DNA from: a bacterium
GTDB lineage: Bacteria; Bacillota; Bacilli; Lactobacillales; Streptococcaceae
Length of the DNA stretch: 24,242 nt
Direction: 5' to 3'
Assembly (NCBI GenBank): GCA_905221435.1
Contig: CAJNDD010000026.1
Location: 1-24,242, forward strand
Notes under the pieces: model-generated
Told to the model about the DNA's origin: nothing
Seen by the model: the letters and a program-made list of their open reading frames with translations, nothing else
Databases searched by the model: none
Position numbers and translations under genes: made by a program
Part shown: piece by piece, positions 8,013-19,625 of the stretch
Numbering within the stretch: the stretch's first letter is position 1
Layout of the letters: the number at the start of each line of letters is the position of its first letter

Positions 8013-8041
8013 AATATAATCAAATCTTTCGCATTTGTCAA
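8013..8041 (-). promoter_or_regulatory. SigA promoter of the bgaC-galM operon
   Basis: On the minus strand TTGACA (8041-8036) and TATATT (8018-8013) are separated by exactly 17 bases. This near-consensus promoter would start transcription around 8006, leaving a leader of some 45 bases that contains the cre. A promoter this strong usually needs repression, fitting the cre and the adjacent GntR-type regulator. Confidence 0.8.
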
Positions 8042-8123
8042 TAGGTTTTGGAAAATATTTTAAAATTTTTTGATTTTTTTACTTTCCTTTTACCAACTTT
8101 CTGCAAATACCACATGAAAATGG

Positions 8124-8147
8124 AATTTCTAGAAAAGCTTTCTAAAC
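8124..8147. promoter_or_regulatory. Palindrome and repeat between bgaC and the regulator gene; operator candidate
   Basis: TTTCTAGAAA at 8126-8135 is a 10-bp palindrome, and TTTCTA recurs 13 bases downstream at 8139-8144. GntR-family regulators bind short dyads in the intergenic region they share with a divergent operon. Nothing links this site to the regulator beyond position. The 319-base spacer from 7963 to 8281 otherwise holds the two promoters, one cre, the dyad at 8176-8202 and AT-rich sequence with no gene. Confidence 0.25.
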
Positions 8148-8175
8148 CATTAGAATAAGCTAATTTTTCGTATAT

Positions 8176-8202
8176 AGGATAACATTTTTACTCTGTTATT
8201 CT
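8176..8202. promoter_or_regulatory. Imperfect 9-bp dyad upstream of the GntR gene; operator candidate
   Basis: AGGATAACA at 8176-8184 and TGTTATTCT at 8194-8202 form an inverted repeat with one mismatch and a nine-base spacer, about 45 bases upstream of the regulator's -10 element. It is long enough for a dimeric regulator but has no visible copy at the bgaC or strH promoters. Autoregulation is possible but unproven. Confidence 0.3.
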
Positions 8203-8240
8203 ATTTTTTTATCTAAATACTACTATTTTCTCTGTATTTG

Positions 8241-8249
8241 TGGTAAAAT
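8241..8249 (+). promoter_or_regulatory. Extended -10 promoter of the GntR regulator gene
   Basis: TGGTAAAAT at 8241-8249 is an extended -10 (TG, one base, TAAAAT). The -35 region 17 bases upstream, TACTAT, is poor, as is common for extended -10 promoters in streptococci. Transcription would start near 8256, leaving a leader of about 26 bases with the GAGGTG ribosome site. Confidence 0.55.
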
Positions 8250-8281
8250 CAAGGATGAAGAAAGAGAATCGAGGTGAAATT

Positions 8282-8998
8282 ATGGCTATTCCAAAATACC
8301 AATATATTAAGGATGAATTAAAAAATAAAATTATATCTGGTCAATTTGCAAGTGGAGACAAGTTTTATACTGAAGCAGAATTGATCGCAATGTACGATGT
8401 GAGTTCAATCACAGTTGTTCGTGCCTTGAACGACCTTGCCAAAGATGGCTATATTGTCCGTCAACAAGGAAAAGGAACATTTGTTTCACGCGCACGTAAG
8501 CATAAACTTGTTGAATTTTCAGATGTCGAAATTTTTGAAACAAAAGATGATAAGGTAACCGTCCTTTCTATCGAGCGTGGAAATCAACTTGAATATTTGG
8601 AGAAACTTGGACTACGTGGAGATCAATTCTATTACAAGATTGAACGTATCCGTCAAACAAATGATGTGACCTACATCTACCACACGTCTTATATTCCTGA
8701 GCAATACATCAATGCCAACTATCCAAATCTTGACTACTATAGCTCTATCTATAAACGTTTCAAATTGGATTACCGCATTCACATGAGTGATGAGCATTTT
8801 GAAGAAATCAACGAAATCGCATTTCCAACACCAGAGCATGCTGCTTCTGTACTAGGAATCGATACACAATTCCCAACTGTCTTCCAAACAAAGACTACGA
8901 AACTTGAGGCCACTGGTCAAGTTTTGGCTTATAGCGAAACTTATAAGCGAGCTGACTACTATAAAATCAAATTCATCTCATGTAACCGAGGCCATTAA
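8282..8998 (+). CDS. GntR family transcriptional regulator, HutC subfamily with UTRA domain
   Basis: A DNA-binding repressor or activator that senses a sugar phosphate or similar ligand. The 238-residue protein has an N-terminal winged helix, residues 1-70, with the GntR signature DVSSITVVRALNDLAKDGYIVRQ and the QGKGTFV wing. A UTRA ligand domain follows from about residue 90 to the end, with LAYSETYKRADYYKI near the C-terminus. The ATG at 8282 has a GAGGTG site; an in-frame ATG at 8240 lies upstream of the predicted transcription start. It is divergent from the bgaC operon and 301 bases before strH, as in pneumococcus (SP_0058 position), so it most likely controls one or both. Ligand unknown; galactosamine-6-P or a related sugar phosphate is a guess. 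Confidence 0.92.
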   Translation: MAIPKYQYIKDELKNKIISGQFASGDKFYTEAELIAMYDVSSITVVRALNDLAKDGYIVRQQGKGTFVSRARKHKLVEFSDVEIFETKDDKVTVLSIERGNQLEYLEKLGLRGDQFYYKIERIRQTNDVTYIYHTSYIPEQYINANYPNLDYYSSIYKRFKLDYRIHMSDEHFEEINEIAFPTPEHAASVLGIDTQFPTVFQTKTTKLEATGQVLAYSETYKRADYYKIKFISCNRGH

Positions 8999-8999
8999 G

Positions 9000-9028
9000 A
9001 AAAAGCTTGAGCCTAGCTCAGGCTTTTT
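9000..9028 (+). terminator. Rho-independent terminator of the GntR regulator gene
   Basis: AAAAAGCTTGAGC at 9000-9012 pairs with GCTCAGGCTTTTT at 9016-9028 over 13 positions, including one G-U pair, with a three-base loop and a run of five T. It begins one base after the stop codon, so strH is transcribed separately. Confidence 0.9.
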
Positions 9029-9029
9029 C

Positions 9030-9067
9030 TATGTTCATTATAACATGCACCATTTAGTATGAACATA
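9030..9067. repeat. 9-bp perfect inverted repeat in the regulator-strH spacer
   Basis: TATGTTCAT at 9030-9038 is matched by ATGAACATA at 9059-9067, with 20 bases between. It follows the terminator directly and lies about 150 bases upstream of the strH promoter. It could be an operator, a second transcript-end hairpin or chance. The remainder of 9068-9215 is AT-rich and I see no gene in it. Confidence 0.3.
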
Positions 9068-9215
9068 CGGCAGAGAGTAATTCTTTAATTAGTAGTGCTT
9101 TTACTAAAAACAAGTAAAATAATTGAACAATTTTCTACTAAATTAGATTTACCAAAAAAACAGCTTCCTAATCTTATGATTTCCTCCATTTATTATAGTT
9201 CTTTCATAAAGTCGC

Positions 9216-9244
9216 TTGACTTTTTATAGTTTAGATAATAAAAT
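9216..9244 (+). promoter_or_regulatory. SigA promoter of strH
   Basis: TTGACT at 9216-9221 and TAAAAT at 9239-9244 are separated by 17 bases. Transcription would begin near 9251, placing the cre just downstream of the start site and giving a leader of about 49 bases with an AAGGAGG ribosome site. Confidence 0.8.
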
Positions 9245-9257
9245 AAAAACAGTTTTG

Positions 9258-9271
9258 TGTAAACGTTATCA
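9258..9271 (+). promoter_or_regulatory. CcpA catabolite-response element (cre) of strH
   Basis: TGTAAACGTTATCA fits TGWAANCGNTNWCA at every position. It lies 7 to 20 bases after the predicted transcription start, a repressing position. Together with the cre in front of bgaC it implies shared glucose repression of surface and cytosolic glycosidases. Confidence 0.82.
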
Positions 9272-9284
9272 TACAATATAATAA

Positions 9285-13025
<3,741 letters not shown>

Positions 13026-13048
13026 ACCCCTTCAACAAGAATACAAAA

Positions 13049-13069
13049 AAGCGAGGTTGAATCTCGCTT
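13049..13069 (+). terminator. First hairpin after strH
   Basis: AAGCGAG at 13049-13055 pairs perfectly with CTCGCTT at 13063-13069 around a seven-base loop. It is preceded by six A but lacks a T tract on the plus strand, so it probably assists the stronger terminator that follows rather than ending transcription alone. Confidence 0.5.
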
Positions 13070-13077
13070 CAGAACAT

Positions 13078-13109
13078 AGACAAACGTCATCTTGGACGTT
13101 TGTCTTTTT
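13078..13109 (+). terminator. Rho-independent terminator of strH
   Basis: AGACAAACGTC at 13078-13088 pairs perfectly with 13095-13105 around ATCTTG and runs into five T. This is the main strH terminator, 53 bases after the stop codon. Confidence 0.9.
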
Positions 13110-13157
13110 ATCTTTTCGAAAATATTTTCTTCATCATCTACTAATCTCTCCAAAAAT

Positions 13158-13403
13158 CTAAATTAGAGAAAAATAAAAAAGGATATTCGCTATCCACTTC
13201 ATCAATTTTTTGATATTTAAACACGCCAAAGTAAGCCCAACCTTATCCTCCATTTTGGACTTCCCTTTCTCTCTAGTGTATCTTAATTTATGGTATTCCT
13301 TCACAGTCCCAAAGATTCGCTCAATGGTTGCTTTGCGTTTTCTACAGAGCTCTTTCATACCTCTTTGATGCCGAATCGCTTCACAAACTTCAAGGTCATC
13401 TTT
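13158..13403 (-). pseudogene. Transposase C-terminal remnant, IS1182-like (DDE_Tnp_1_6 type)
   Basis: An open frame from 13403 to the stop at 13158 encodes about 81 residues. From the ATG at 13358 it reads MKELCRKRKATIERIFG, continuing through HKLRYTREKGKSKMEDK and VGLTLACLNIKKLMKW. This is the usual C-terminus of IS1182-family transposases, with the catalytic Glu region (KATIERIFG) and the RYTR...GLTLACLNIKKL block. Upstream in the same frame lies KDDLEVCEAIRHQRG and then a TAG at 13406-13404. The N-terminal two thirds, including the first catalytic aspartates, are gone, so it is an inactive relic. No intact terminal repeats were recognised on either side. It marks a place where the strH locus and the dnaB operon have come together. 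Confidence 0.75.
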
Positions 13404-13446
13404 CTATACATGCCTCGTTATTACTATTTGCTTATTTTAACTTTTT

Positions 13447-13480
13447 GTACAAATGGATAATAAGGAAACTCCATTTGTAC
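13447..13480. repeat. 10-bp perfect inverted repeat (hairpin)
   Basis: GTACAAATGG at 13447-13456 pairs with CCATTTGTAC at 13471-13480 around a 14-base loop. Flanking TTTTT (13442-13446) and AAAAA (13482-13486) could extend the stem to 15 pairs with one bulged base. It has no terminator-type T run in either direction and no gene next to it. Confidence 0.5.
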
Positions 13481-13607
13481 TAAAAATCCTATAGGGAAAA
13501 GCAACTATCGCGAAGACTTTTTTAGTCAAACAGAACCACCAAATCGTAACCATCATCAATCAGACAATCACACCAAAATTAAGCAAGAAAACTCCTCTGG
13601 TTGCCAT

Positions 13608-13700
13608 CGATAAAAGCTTATCTATCTTCACTTCCACCGTCATTTGAAAACTGCAGAAATTCAAATTCATTCAACATGATAGTGATAAATGCTTTTATCG
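13608..13700. repeat. Spaced 10-bp inverted repeat CGATAAAAGC/GCTTTTATCG
   Basis: CGATAAAAGC at 13608-13617 and GCTTTTATCG at 13691-13700 are exact reverse complements 73 bases apart. The left copy also sits in a small dyad, GATAAAAGCTTATC. It could be the ends of a small decayed element or chance in AT-rich DNA. Confidence 0.3.
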
Positions 13701-14035
13701 TTCATTCTTTAGATTGCACTTGACAAAGTAAGAGATTCTAAAAACTACTATCTTTCTCTCAGAAATTCATAGGACATTACAAATTTTACTAACTTTTATC
13801 CATTAAACAATTCTAAATATAAGTCCTATTTTTCTAACCTTTTAGAATCTTTTAGAAAATAAATAGATTAGTAATTCTCCAGTGTTATTCTGTTCTAATG
13901 TGAAACTAAAATCACTAGCAACCTCATTAAAATAAGCACCTTCATCTCTTTGAACTTCAGGAAGGTTTCTGGAACAAAAAAGATTCTAATTTCAAGAATT
14001 CCATATCAAAATGTTTTCAAATCTATAAATTAGAC

Positions 14036-14092
14036 AAAAAAGCAAATAAAACAGAATTCTGAGTTTCAGAAAACTAGTTTTATTCGCTTTTT
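14036..14092 (-). terminator. Long terminator hairpin of the pde1-rplI-dnaB-veg operon
   Basis: The outer arms, 14037-14052 and 14077-14092, pair over 16 positions with one mismatch. An inner stem TTCTGA/TCAGAA closes at 14057-14071. On the minus strand the hairpin ends in GCTTTTTT. It lies about 65 bases after the veg stop codon. The outer stem has A and T runs on both sides and could also work on the plus strand. Confidence 0.82.
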
Positions 14093-14155
14093 ATATTTAA
14101 GATTAGACTCTTATCCCAGTATATCGGATACAACTTTTCCTTAGCTCACTTCATT

Positions 14156-14431
14156 TTAGGATTCTTGGTCTAGATATCGAATCAAATTCTTTTCTGTCAA
14201 GATATCTGAGTAGGTGAAGGATTCAACATAGACATTGGCCTGTTTGTCCCCCTCAACATCCCCAAATTCAACGATAAATAGGGACGGATAAACCTCAATT
14301 AGCTTACCCAATCTATTTTTTTGGCGCTTACGGCCATTCTCCAAAGTCATTTCAACGACTTGTCCCTCATGTGCCTTGATTTCTTCTTTGATTTTTTTCA
14401 TCTTGGCTACATCTGTAAATGCATCTGACAT
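14156..14431 (-). CDS. veg: Veg family protein
   Basis: A small cytosolic protein of 91 residues. In Bacillus subtilis Veg is linked to biofilm matrix gene expression; in streptococci its role is not settled. The family pattern is clear: an N-terminal helix MSDAFTDVAKMKKIKEEIKAHEG, the central LENGRKRQKNRLGKLIEVYPSLFIVEF, and the C-terminal ESFTYSDILT, a small beta-barrel-like core. Its ATG begins one base after the dnaB stop codon, with an AGGGAGG site inside the end of that spacer-gene junction, so it is the last gene of the operon. The same order, dnaB then veg, is found in pneumococcus. Confidence 0.85.
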   Translation of the reverse strand: MSDAFTDVAKMKKIKEEIKAHEGQVVEMTLENGRKRQKNRLGKLIEVYPSLFIVEFGDVEGDKQANVYVESFTYSDILTEKNLIRYLDQES

Positions 14432-14432
14432 C

Positions 14433-15785
14433 TTATGCCTCCCTCTTTGAGATACTTGAAAATTTATTGTATTCTTTTTGGAAAATCAATTCCACCGTTC
14501 CACGAGCTCCACTACGGTTTTTCTCGATGATAACCTCTACCTTGTTATTTGGAATTCCTTCCTCTTCTTCACCTGCACGATCATAGTAGTCGTCACGGTA
14601 CAGAAAGGCTACGATATCCGCATCCTGCTCGATAGAACCCGATTCACGAATATCAGACAAGACTGGTCTCTTATCCTGACGCTGTTCCACACCACGAGAT
14701 AACTGACTGAGAGCAATGACTGGAACTTTCAATTCCTTAGCTAGAATTTTCAACTGACGAGAAATTTCAGAAACTTCTTGTTGGCGGTTTTCACGACCAG
14801 TCCCTGTGATAAGCTGTAGGTAGTCGATCAAAATCAAGCCTAGATTGCCTGTTTCTTGAGACAGTTTGCGTGAGCGCGAACGAATTTCCGTAATCCGAAT
14901 CCCTGGTGTATCATCGATATAGATACTCGCGTTGGCTAGATTCCCTTGAGCAATAGTATACTTTTGCCACTCCTCATCAGTCAATTGACCCGTACGGATA
15001 GAATGGGACTCCACCAAGCCTTCGGCCGCCAACATACGATCTACTAGACTTTCCGCACCCATTTCCAGTGAAAAGATAGCTACAGTCTTGTCCAACTTAG
15101 TTCCGATGTTCTGAGCAATGTTCAAGGCAAAGGCTGTTTTACCGACCGCAGGACGAGCTGCGATAATAATCAGTTCCTCCTCATGGAGACCTGTCGTCAT
15201 ATGATCCAAATCACGATATCCCGTTGCAATACCAGTGATATCCGTTGTTTGTTGTGACCGAACTTCTAGGTTCCCAAAGTTGATATTTAAAATATCACGG
15301 ATGTTCTTGAAACCACTACGATTAGCATTTTCACTAACATCAATAATCCCTTTTTCAGCTTGAGCAATGATTTCATCTACAGGCTTAGAAGCCTCATAGG
15401 CTTGATTGACAGAGTCTGTCAACTTGGAAATCAAGCGACGTAGCATAGCCTTTTCAGCCACGATTTTAGCATAATACTCCGCATTAGCTGAAGTTGGTAC
15501 AGAATTGACAATTTCGACAAGGTAAGACAAGCCACCAATATTTTGGAGATCCCCTTGACTATCCAAAATCGTCCGAACCGTCGTCGCATCGATCGCTTCC
15601 CCACGATCCGACAAGTCTACCATCGCTTGGAAAATCAACCGATGAGCATACTTAAAGAAGTCACGAGAATCAATGTATTCTCGGACAAAAACGAGTTTGC
15701 TCTCATCTATAAAAATAGCCCCCAGAACAGATTGTTCGGCCAAAATATCCTGAGGTTGAACTCGCAGTTCCTCTACTTCTGCCAT
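14433..15785 (-). CDS. dnaB: Replicative DNA helicase DnaB (DnaC in Bacillus nomenclature)
   Basis: This hexameric helicase unwinds DNA at the replication fork and recruits primase. At 450 residues it is full length. The N-terminal primase-interacting domain covers about 1-120, beginning with PQDILAEQSVLGAIFID. The RecA-like C-terminal domain carries Walker A RPAVGKTA at 211-218, FSLEMGAE at 238-245 and Walker B LGLILIDYLQL with Asp321; SQLSRGVEQRQDKRP is the usual DNA-binding region. No intein or insertion is visible. The start at 15785 has an AAGGAAGG site. It follows rplI by 43 bases, the conserved Firmicutes order. Confidence 0.97.
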   Translation of the reverse strand: MAEVEELRVQPQDILAEQSVLGAIFIDESKLVFVREYIDSRDFFKYAHRLIFQAMVDLSDRGEAIDATTVRTILDSQGDLQNIGGLSYLVEIVNSVPTSANAEYYAKIVAEKAMLRRLISKLTDSVNQAYEASKPVDEIIAQAEKGIIDVSENANRSGFKNIRDILNINFGNLEVRSQQTTDITGIATGYRDLDHMTTGLHEEELIIIAARPAVGKTAFALNIAQNIGTKLDKTVAIFSLEMGAESLVDRMLAAEGLVESHSIRTGQLTDEEWQKYTIAQGNLANASIYIDDTPGIRITEIRSRSRKLSQETGNLGLILIDYLQLITGTGRENRQQEVSEISRQLKILAKELKVPVIALSQLSRGVEQRQDKRPVLSDIRESGSIEQDADIVAFLYRDDYYDRAGEEEEGIPNNKVEVIIEKNRSGARGTVELIFQKEYNKFSSISKREA

Positions 15786-15828
15786 CCGACTTTCCTTCCT
15801 TTTACAATCTTGTCAAGATGTTGTAAAC

Positions 15829-16281
15829 TTAACCTTCTTTTACACGAAGATTGATGACACTTGTAACATCTTGGTAGATTTTTACTGGTACATCAATCAA
15901 ACCTACTGCTCGAATTGGTGCTTTTACTTGAATGTGACGCTTATCAATATTGATTCCAAATTGCTTTTGCAATTCTTCTGCAATTTTCTTGTTGGTGATG
16001 GATCCAAAGGTACGGCCATCTGGTCCAACTTTTTCAACAAACTCTACGACAGTCTCTTCTGCTTCAAGTTTGGCCTTGATGGCTCTTGCCTCTGCTAACA
16101 TCTCTGCATGAGCCTTTTCTTCTGATTTTTGTTTTCCACGCAATTCACCGATTGCCTGAGCAGTCGCTTCCTTAGCCAAATTCTTTTTAATCAGGAAGTT
16201 TTGAGCATAGCCAGTTGGCACTTCCTTGATTTCGCCTTTTTTCCCTTTTCCTTTGACATCTGCTAAAAAGATTACTTTCAT
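15829..16281 (-). CDS. rplI: 50S ribosomal protein L9 (bL9)
   Basis: bL9 binds 23S rRNA at the base of the L1 stalk and helps keep the reading frame. The 150-residue product has the N-terminal domain [21 protein letters not shown] with the [13 protein letters not shown] signature, a long charged connecting helix at about 45-75, and a C-terminal domain with the [18 protein letters not shown] pattern. Length is normal. Its ATG overlaps the pde1 stop codon in an ATGA, so translation is coupled. Confidence 0.97.
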   Translation of the reverse strand: MKVIFLADVKGKGKKGEIKEVPTGYAQNFLIKKNLAKEATAQAIGELRGKQKSEEKAHAEMLAEARAIKAKLEAEETVVEFVEKVGPDGRTFGSITNKKIAEELQKQFGINIDKRHIQVKAPIRAVGLIDVPVKIYQDVTSVINLRVKEG

Positions 16282-18251
16282 TCTTCTTTCTCCTTTTCCT
16301 TTAGTTCATCCAAAATAAGTTGAGTCAATTTTCCTCCAACTTCTGATAGACTCATATCCTTAATCTGCGCGGCAGCTAGATTAAAGTGACCACCGCCACC
16401 CAACTCTTCCATAATGCGTTGCACATTGATTTTACTACGACTTCGAGCCGAGATAGAGATAAATCCTTGTGTATTTTTTGCCAGAACGAAACTAGCCTCA
16501 ATACCTGACATAGCCAGCATAGCATCGGCAGCCTTACTGATAACAACTGTGTCATAAGTGGTTGTGTCCTTAGCTTGGGCAATCAAGATATCTGAACCCA
16601 ACTTACGACCTTGTAAAATGAGTTCATTTACCTCACGGTACTCTTCAAAATCTGTCGCAGCAATTTCCTGGATAGCAATACTATCACTTCCACGTGTTCG
16701 GAGGTAGCTAGCCACATCAAAAGTTCGACTCGTCACTCGAGATGTAAAATTCTTGGTGTCCAGCATCATACCAGCCATCAAAACACTAGCCTGCATACGA
16801 CTCAAACGATTTTTCTTAGAATTTTGGAACTGAATCAATTCTGTGACTAACTCACTCGCACTACTTGCTCCACTTTCAATATACGTGATGACAGCATTCT
16901 CAGGAAAGTCCTGATCACGTCTATGATGGTCAATAACAATGGTTTGAGTGAACAAATCATAAAAATCTTTCGACAAGGTCAAAGCCGTCTTGGAATGATC
17001 CACCAAAATCAATAAAGAGCGCTTGGTAACCAATCTCATCGCATCAGCCAGAGACAAGAGCTTGGTGACACCCTCTTTTTCCAAAAAGTTGACCGCACGC
17101 TCGATATCTGGTGACATTTGATCTGCATCGTAAACCGCATAACTATTTTCAGTGATATTGCTCGCAAACAGCTGCATACCGGCCGCAGAGCCCAAGGCAT
17201 CCATATCCAGATTTTTATGACCAACTACAAAGACCTGATCCACACTGCGGATCTTATCTGAAATGGCTGTCATCATGGCTCTCGTACGTGTTCTTGTTCT
17301 CTTAACAGAGGCTGCAGAACCACCACCGAAATAGACTGGGTTCTTGGTTTCATCATTTTCCTTGACAACCACTTGGTCCCCACCACGAACCTCAGCTAAG
17401 TTCAAATTCCTTAAAGCAACTTTCCCTATCTCATCATGATTGCCATCACCATAAGAAAATCCCATACTTAAGGTTAGGGGTAATTGCCTCTGTTTTGATT
17501 CTTCACGAAAGGCATCAATCACAGAGAACTTATCATTCATCAATTCCTCGAGTACTGTGTAGTCTGTGAATACATAAAAACGATCCATCCCCACACGGCG
17601 AGAAAACATGGCATACTTACTAGCAAATTCTGAAACAAAATTAGCTACAAAACTATTGATATGACTGATATCGGAGTCGGATGTCGCATCCTCCAAATCA
17701 TCGTAATTATCCACTGAGATGACCCCGATGACTGGACGACTAGTTACCAATTCAACAGTAGCTTCATACTCCCCAGAAACATCAAAGAAATACAAAACAC
17801 CTGAGGCCTTATCCATATGAACAGCATATCGTGTTTCGCCCAAGGTAGCATACGCACCAGGATTCCCAACAGAAGCCTTGATGATGGTTTGAATTAACTC
17901 AACATCAATTTCCCCTTCTTCATTTGTCAAAATTAACTCAGCATAAGGATTAAACCATTCCACTTCGCCACTAGATAAGTCTAATTTCAGGACACCAACT
18001 GGCATTTGATCGAGCAGCGTGTTCAAACTATCTTCCGCTTGATGGTTTACGTATTGGATTTGTTCAATTTCGCTCTTTTCATACTGTTTTTTTTGCCAAA
18101 CGAATAAAAGCAGATAAAGAAGTACAAATAAAAACAAAACACTGATTGTTACAGCAATATTATGCGAAAAAATAATCAGCAATGTTAAGATTCCGAAAGT
18201 TGCAATCCCTAGTAGAACCGCAGAAATCGGATTTAAATTATTTTTTTTCAT
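16278..18251 (-). CDS. pde1: Cyclic-di-AMP phosphodiesterase GdpP/Pde1 (DHH family)
   Basis: This membrane enzyme hydrolyses c-di-AMP to pApA and so affects potassium balance, cell wall stress and beta-lactam tolerance. The 657-residue protein has two membrane helices at about 8-52, a PAS domain around 75-150, a degenerate GGDEF domain around 170-300 (EVRGGDQV near 287-294), and a DHH/DHHA1 catalytic module. Metal ligands are visible: His345, Asp349 and Asp351 in [11 protein letters not shown], Asp418 in VDHS, and DHH at 441-443; GGGGH at 618-622 binds nucleotide. I chose the ATG at 18251, with an AGAGGT site, because the in-frame ATG at 18269 lies upstream of the predicted transcription start. 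The C-terminus overlaps rplI by four bases. Confidence 0.95.
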   Translation of the reverse strand: MKKNNLNPISAVLLGIATFGILTLLIIFSHNIAVTISVLFLFVLLYLLLFVWQKKQYEKSEIEQIQYVNHQAEDSLNTLLDQMPVGVLKLDLSSGEVEWFNPYAELILTNEEGEIDVELIQTIIKASVGNPGAYATLGETRYAVHMDKASGVLYFFDVSGEYEATVELVTSRPVIGVISVDNYDDLEDATSDSDISHINSFVANFVSEFASKYAMFSRRVGMDRFYVFTDYTVLEELMNDKFSVIDAFREESKQRQLPLTLSMGFSYGDGNHDEIGKVALRNLNLAEVRGGDQVVVKENDETKNPVYFGGGSAASVKRTRTRTRAMMTAISDKIRSVDQVFVVGHKNLDMDALGSAAGMQLFASNITENSYAVYDADQMSPDIERAVNFLEKEGVTKLLSLADAMRLVTKRSLLILVDHSKTALTLSKDFYDLFTQTIVIDHHRRDQDFPENAVITYIESGASSASELVTELIQFQNSKKNRLSRMQASVLMAGMMLDTKNFTSRVTSRTFDVASYLRTRGSDSIAIQEIAATDFEEYREVNELILQGRKLGSDILIAQAKDTTTYDTVVISKAADAMLAMSGIEASFVLAKNTQGFISISARSRSKINVQRIMEELGGGGHFNLAAAQIKDMSLSEVGGKLTQLILDELKEKEKEE

Positions 18252-18270
18252 TCTAAACCTCTTGCGCATT

Positions 18271-18279
18271 ATTATATCA
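18271..18279 (-). promoter_or_regulatory. Extended -10 promoter of the pde1 operon
   Basis: On the minus strand TGATATAAT is a perfect TATAAT preceded by TG and one base. The -35 hexamer 17 bases upstream (TCGCTT) is weak. Transcription should start near 18264, leaving only about a dozen bases before the ATG at 18251. Confidence 0.65.
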
Positions 18280-18356
18280 CAAAAAGCCTTAAAAAGCGAC
18301 CTTTAAAAAGAGGTAAGACTTTCTTTCATGATTGATTTCTCCTAATCTCAGACACA

Positions 18357-18385
18357 AAAGTAGGAGGGATTCATCACCCTCCTAC
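18357..18385 (-). terminator. Rho-independent terminator of the thiolase gene
   Basis: GTAGGAGGG at 18360-18368 pairs perfectly with CCCTCCTAC at 18377-18385 around an eight-base loop. On the minus strand it is followed by TTTTGTGT. It starts 23 bases after the thiolase stop codon and separates that gene from pde1. Confidence 0.85.
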
Positions 18386-18408
18386 CCACGTGTTCAGATT
18401 ACTATCAT

Positions 18409-19587
18409 CTAACGTTCCACGATAAGAGCTATTCCCATTCCTCCTCCGATACAGAGAGTTGCTAAACCAGTTTTGGCATCACGTTTCATCATCTCATGTA
18501 CCAGAGTCACTAGGATACGGCAGCCTGAAGCCCCAATTGGGTGACCAAGAGCAATCGCGCCACCATTGACATTGACAATATCTGTGTTAAAGCCAAGTGT
18601 TTTCCCAACCGCACAAGCCTGAGCAGCAAAGGCTTCATTTGACTCGATCAAGTCGAGATCATCAACTGTCAAATTGCCTTTTTCAAGAGCTTTGCGAGTC
18701 GCATAAATCGGTCCACATCCCATCATCTTAGGATCCAAACCTACACTTGCATACGAACGAATGCGGACAATCACTGGAAGTCCTAATTCTTCAGCTTTTT
18801 CAGCACTCATGACCAAGACAGCAGCTGCTCCGTCATTGATACCTGATGCATTACCTGCTGTAACAGAACCGTCTTTTTTGAAAACAGGACCTAGCTTAGA
18901 CAAGCTCTCCAAGCTGGCATCTTTTCTAGGAAATTCATCTGTATCAAAGACAATAGGATCACCTTTGCGTTGAGGAATGACCACTGGAACAATCTCTTTC
19001 TTAAAGCGTCCAGATTCTATAGTCGCCACTGCTCGTTTTTGTGATTCCAAAGCAAGAGCATCTTGTTCATCCCGGCTAATACCATATTCTTCAGCCACAT
19101 TCTCAGCTGTGATCCCCATATGGTATTCGTTAAAGGCGTCAGACAAACCATCCTTGAGCATGGTGTCTACCACTTTCGAATCGCCCATACGTCCACCCCA
19201 ACGGAAGCTTGGCAAAACATATGGTGCCTGACTCATGTTTTCTGCACCACCAGCTACGATAATATCTGCATCGCCACATCGAATCGCTTGAGCAGCCAAC
19301 TGCACTGCCTTTAACCCAGAACCACAAACCTTATTGATGGTAAAGGCTGGTGTAAATTCGGGGAGTCCTGCATGAATGCTCATTTGACGAGCTACGTTTT
19401 GACCTAAACCTGCGCCTAGGACATTCCCCATAATCACTTCATCTACTTGCTCTGGTTTCACACTCGCCTTCTCCAAAGCACTCATAATAACCAAAGCTCC
19501 CAAATCAACAGCTGAAACATCCTTCAAGCTTCCTCCAAAGGAGCCTATAGGAGTCCGTACTGCCGAAACAATCACCACGTCTTTCAT
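18409..19587 (-). CDS. Acetyl-CoA C-acetyltransferase (thiolase)
   Basis: Biosynthetic-type thiolases join two acetyl-CoA into acetoacetyl-CoA, the entry to the mevalonate pathway, which streptococci use for isoprenoids; degradative thiolysis is the alternative. The 392-residue product has the whole catalytic set: Cys88 in [10 protein letters not shown], His349 in [10 protein letters not shown] and Cys379 in CIGGGMG, close to the textbook Zoogloea numbering. The ATG at 19587 follows a GGAGGT site; a start at 19599 would place that site inside the gene. It forms a single-gene unit between hairpins, on the same strand as its neighbours. In pneumococcus, as I recall, hpf and pde1 are adjacent without it, so it may be a gain here or a loss there. 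Confidence 0.92.
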   Translation of the reverse strand: MKDVVIVSAVRTPIGSFGGSLKDVSAVDLGALVIMSALEKASVKPEQVDEVIMGNVLGAGLGQNVARQMSIHAGLPEFTPAFTINKVCGSGLKAVQLAAQAIRCGDADIIVAGGAENMSQAPYVLPSFRWGGRMGDSKVVDTMLKDGLSDAFNEYHMGITAENVAEEYGISRDEQDALALESQKRAVATIESGRFKKEIVPVVIPQRKGDPIVFDTDEFPRKDASLESLSKLGPVFKKDGSVTAGNASGINDGAAAVLVMSAEKAEELGLPVIVRIRSYASVGLDPKMMGCGPIYATRKALEKGNLTVDDLDLIESNEAFAAQACAVGKTLGFNTDIVNVNGGAIALGHPIGASGCRILVTLVHEMMKRDAKTGLATLCIGGGMGIALIVER

Positions 19588-19625
19588 AACTACCTCCATT
19601 TATACCTTGTATAATGATGCAATAC

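Larger units (their letters stand above)
13404..14035. other. AT-rich gene-free stretch between the transposase remnant and the dnaB-operon terminator
   Basis: No frame here looks like a gene. The longest I followed, about 45 codons ending near 13612, matches nothing I know and has no clear start or ribosome site. What is visible is a hairpin at 13447-13480, a spaced inverted repeat at 13608-13700, and AT-rich sequence with several repeats of TTTTAGAA and AGATTCTAA type near 13735-13990. I recognise no BOX or RUP element. It is probably decayed sequence around an old insertion. Confidence 0.5.

Noticed and set aside
13495..13614. Possible small plus-strand gene of about 40 codons (NYREDFFSQTEPPNRNHHQ...) in the gene-free region
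   Set aside because: No start codon with a ribosome site, preceded by stops, odd polar composition and no recognised family. Treated as noncoding.
13404..14035. CRISPR array, BOX or RUP element in the repeat-rich gene-free region
   Set aside because: No regular direct repeats with unique spacers and no match to the BOX or RUP sequences I know; only scattered AT-rich motifs.
18306..18332. Tiny frame MKESLTSF on the minus strand with an AGGAGA site, between the thiolase terminator and the pde1 promoter
   Set aside because: Only eight codons, lies after a strong terminator and before the pde1 promoter, and has no promoter of its own that I can see. Probably chance.
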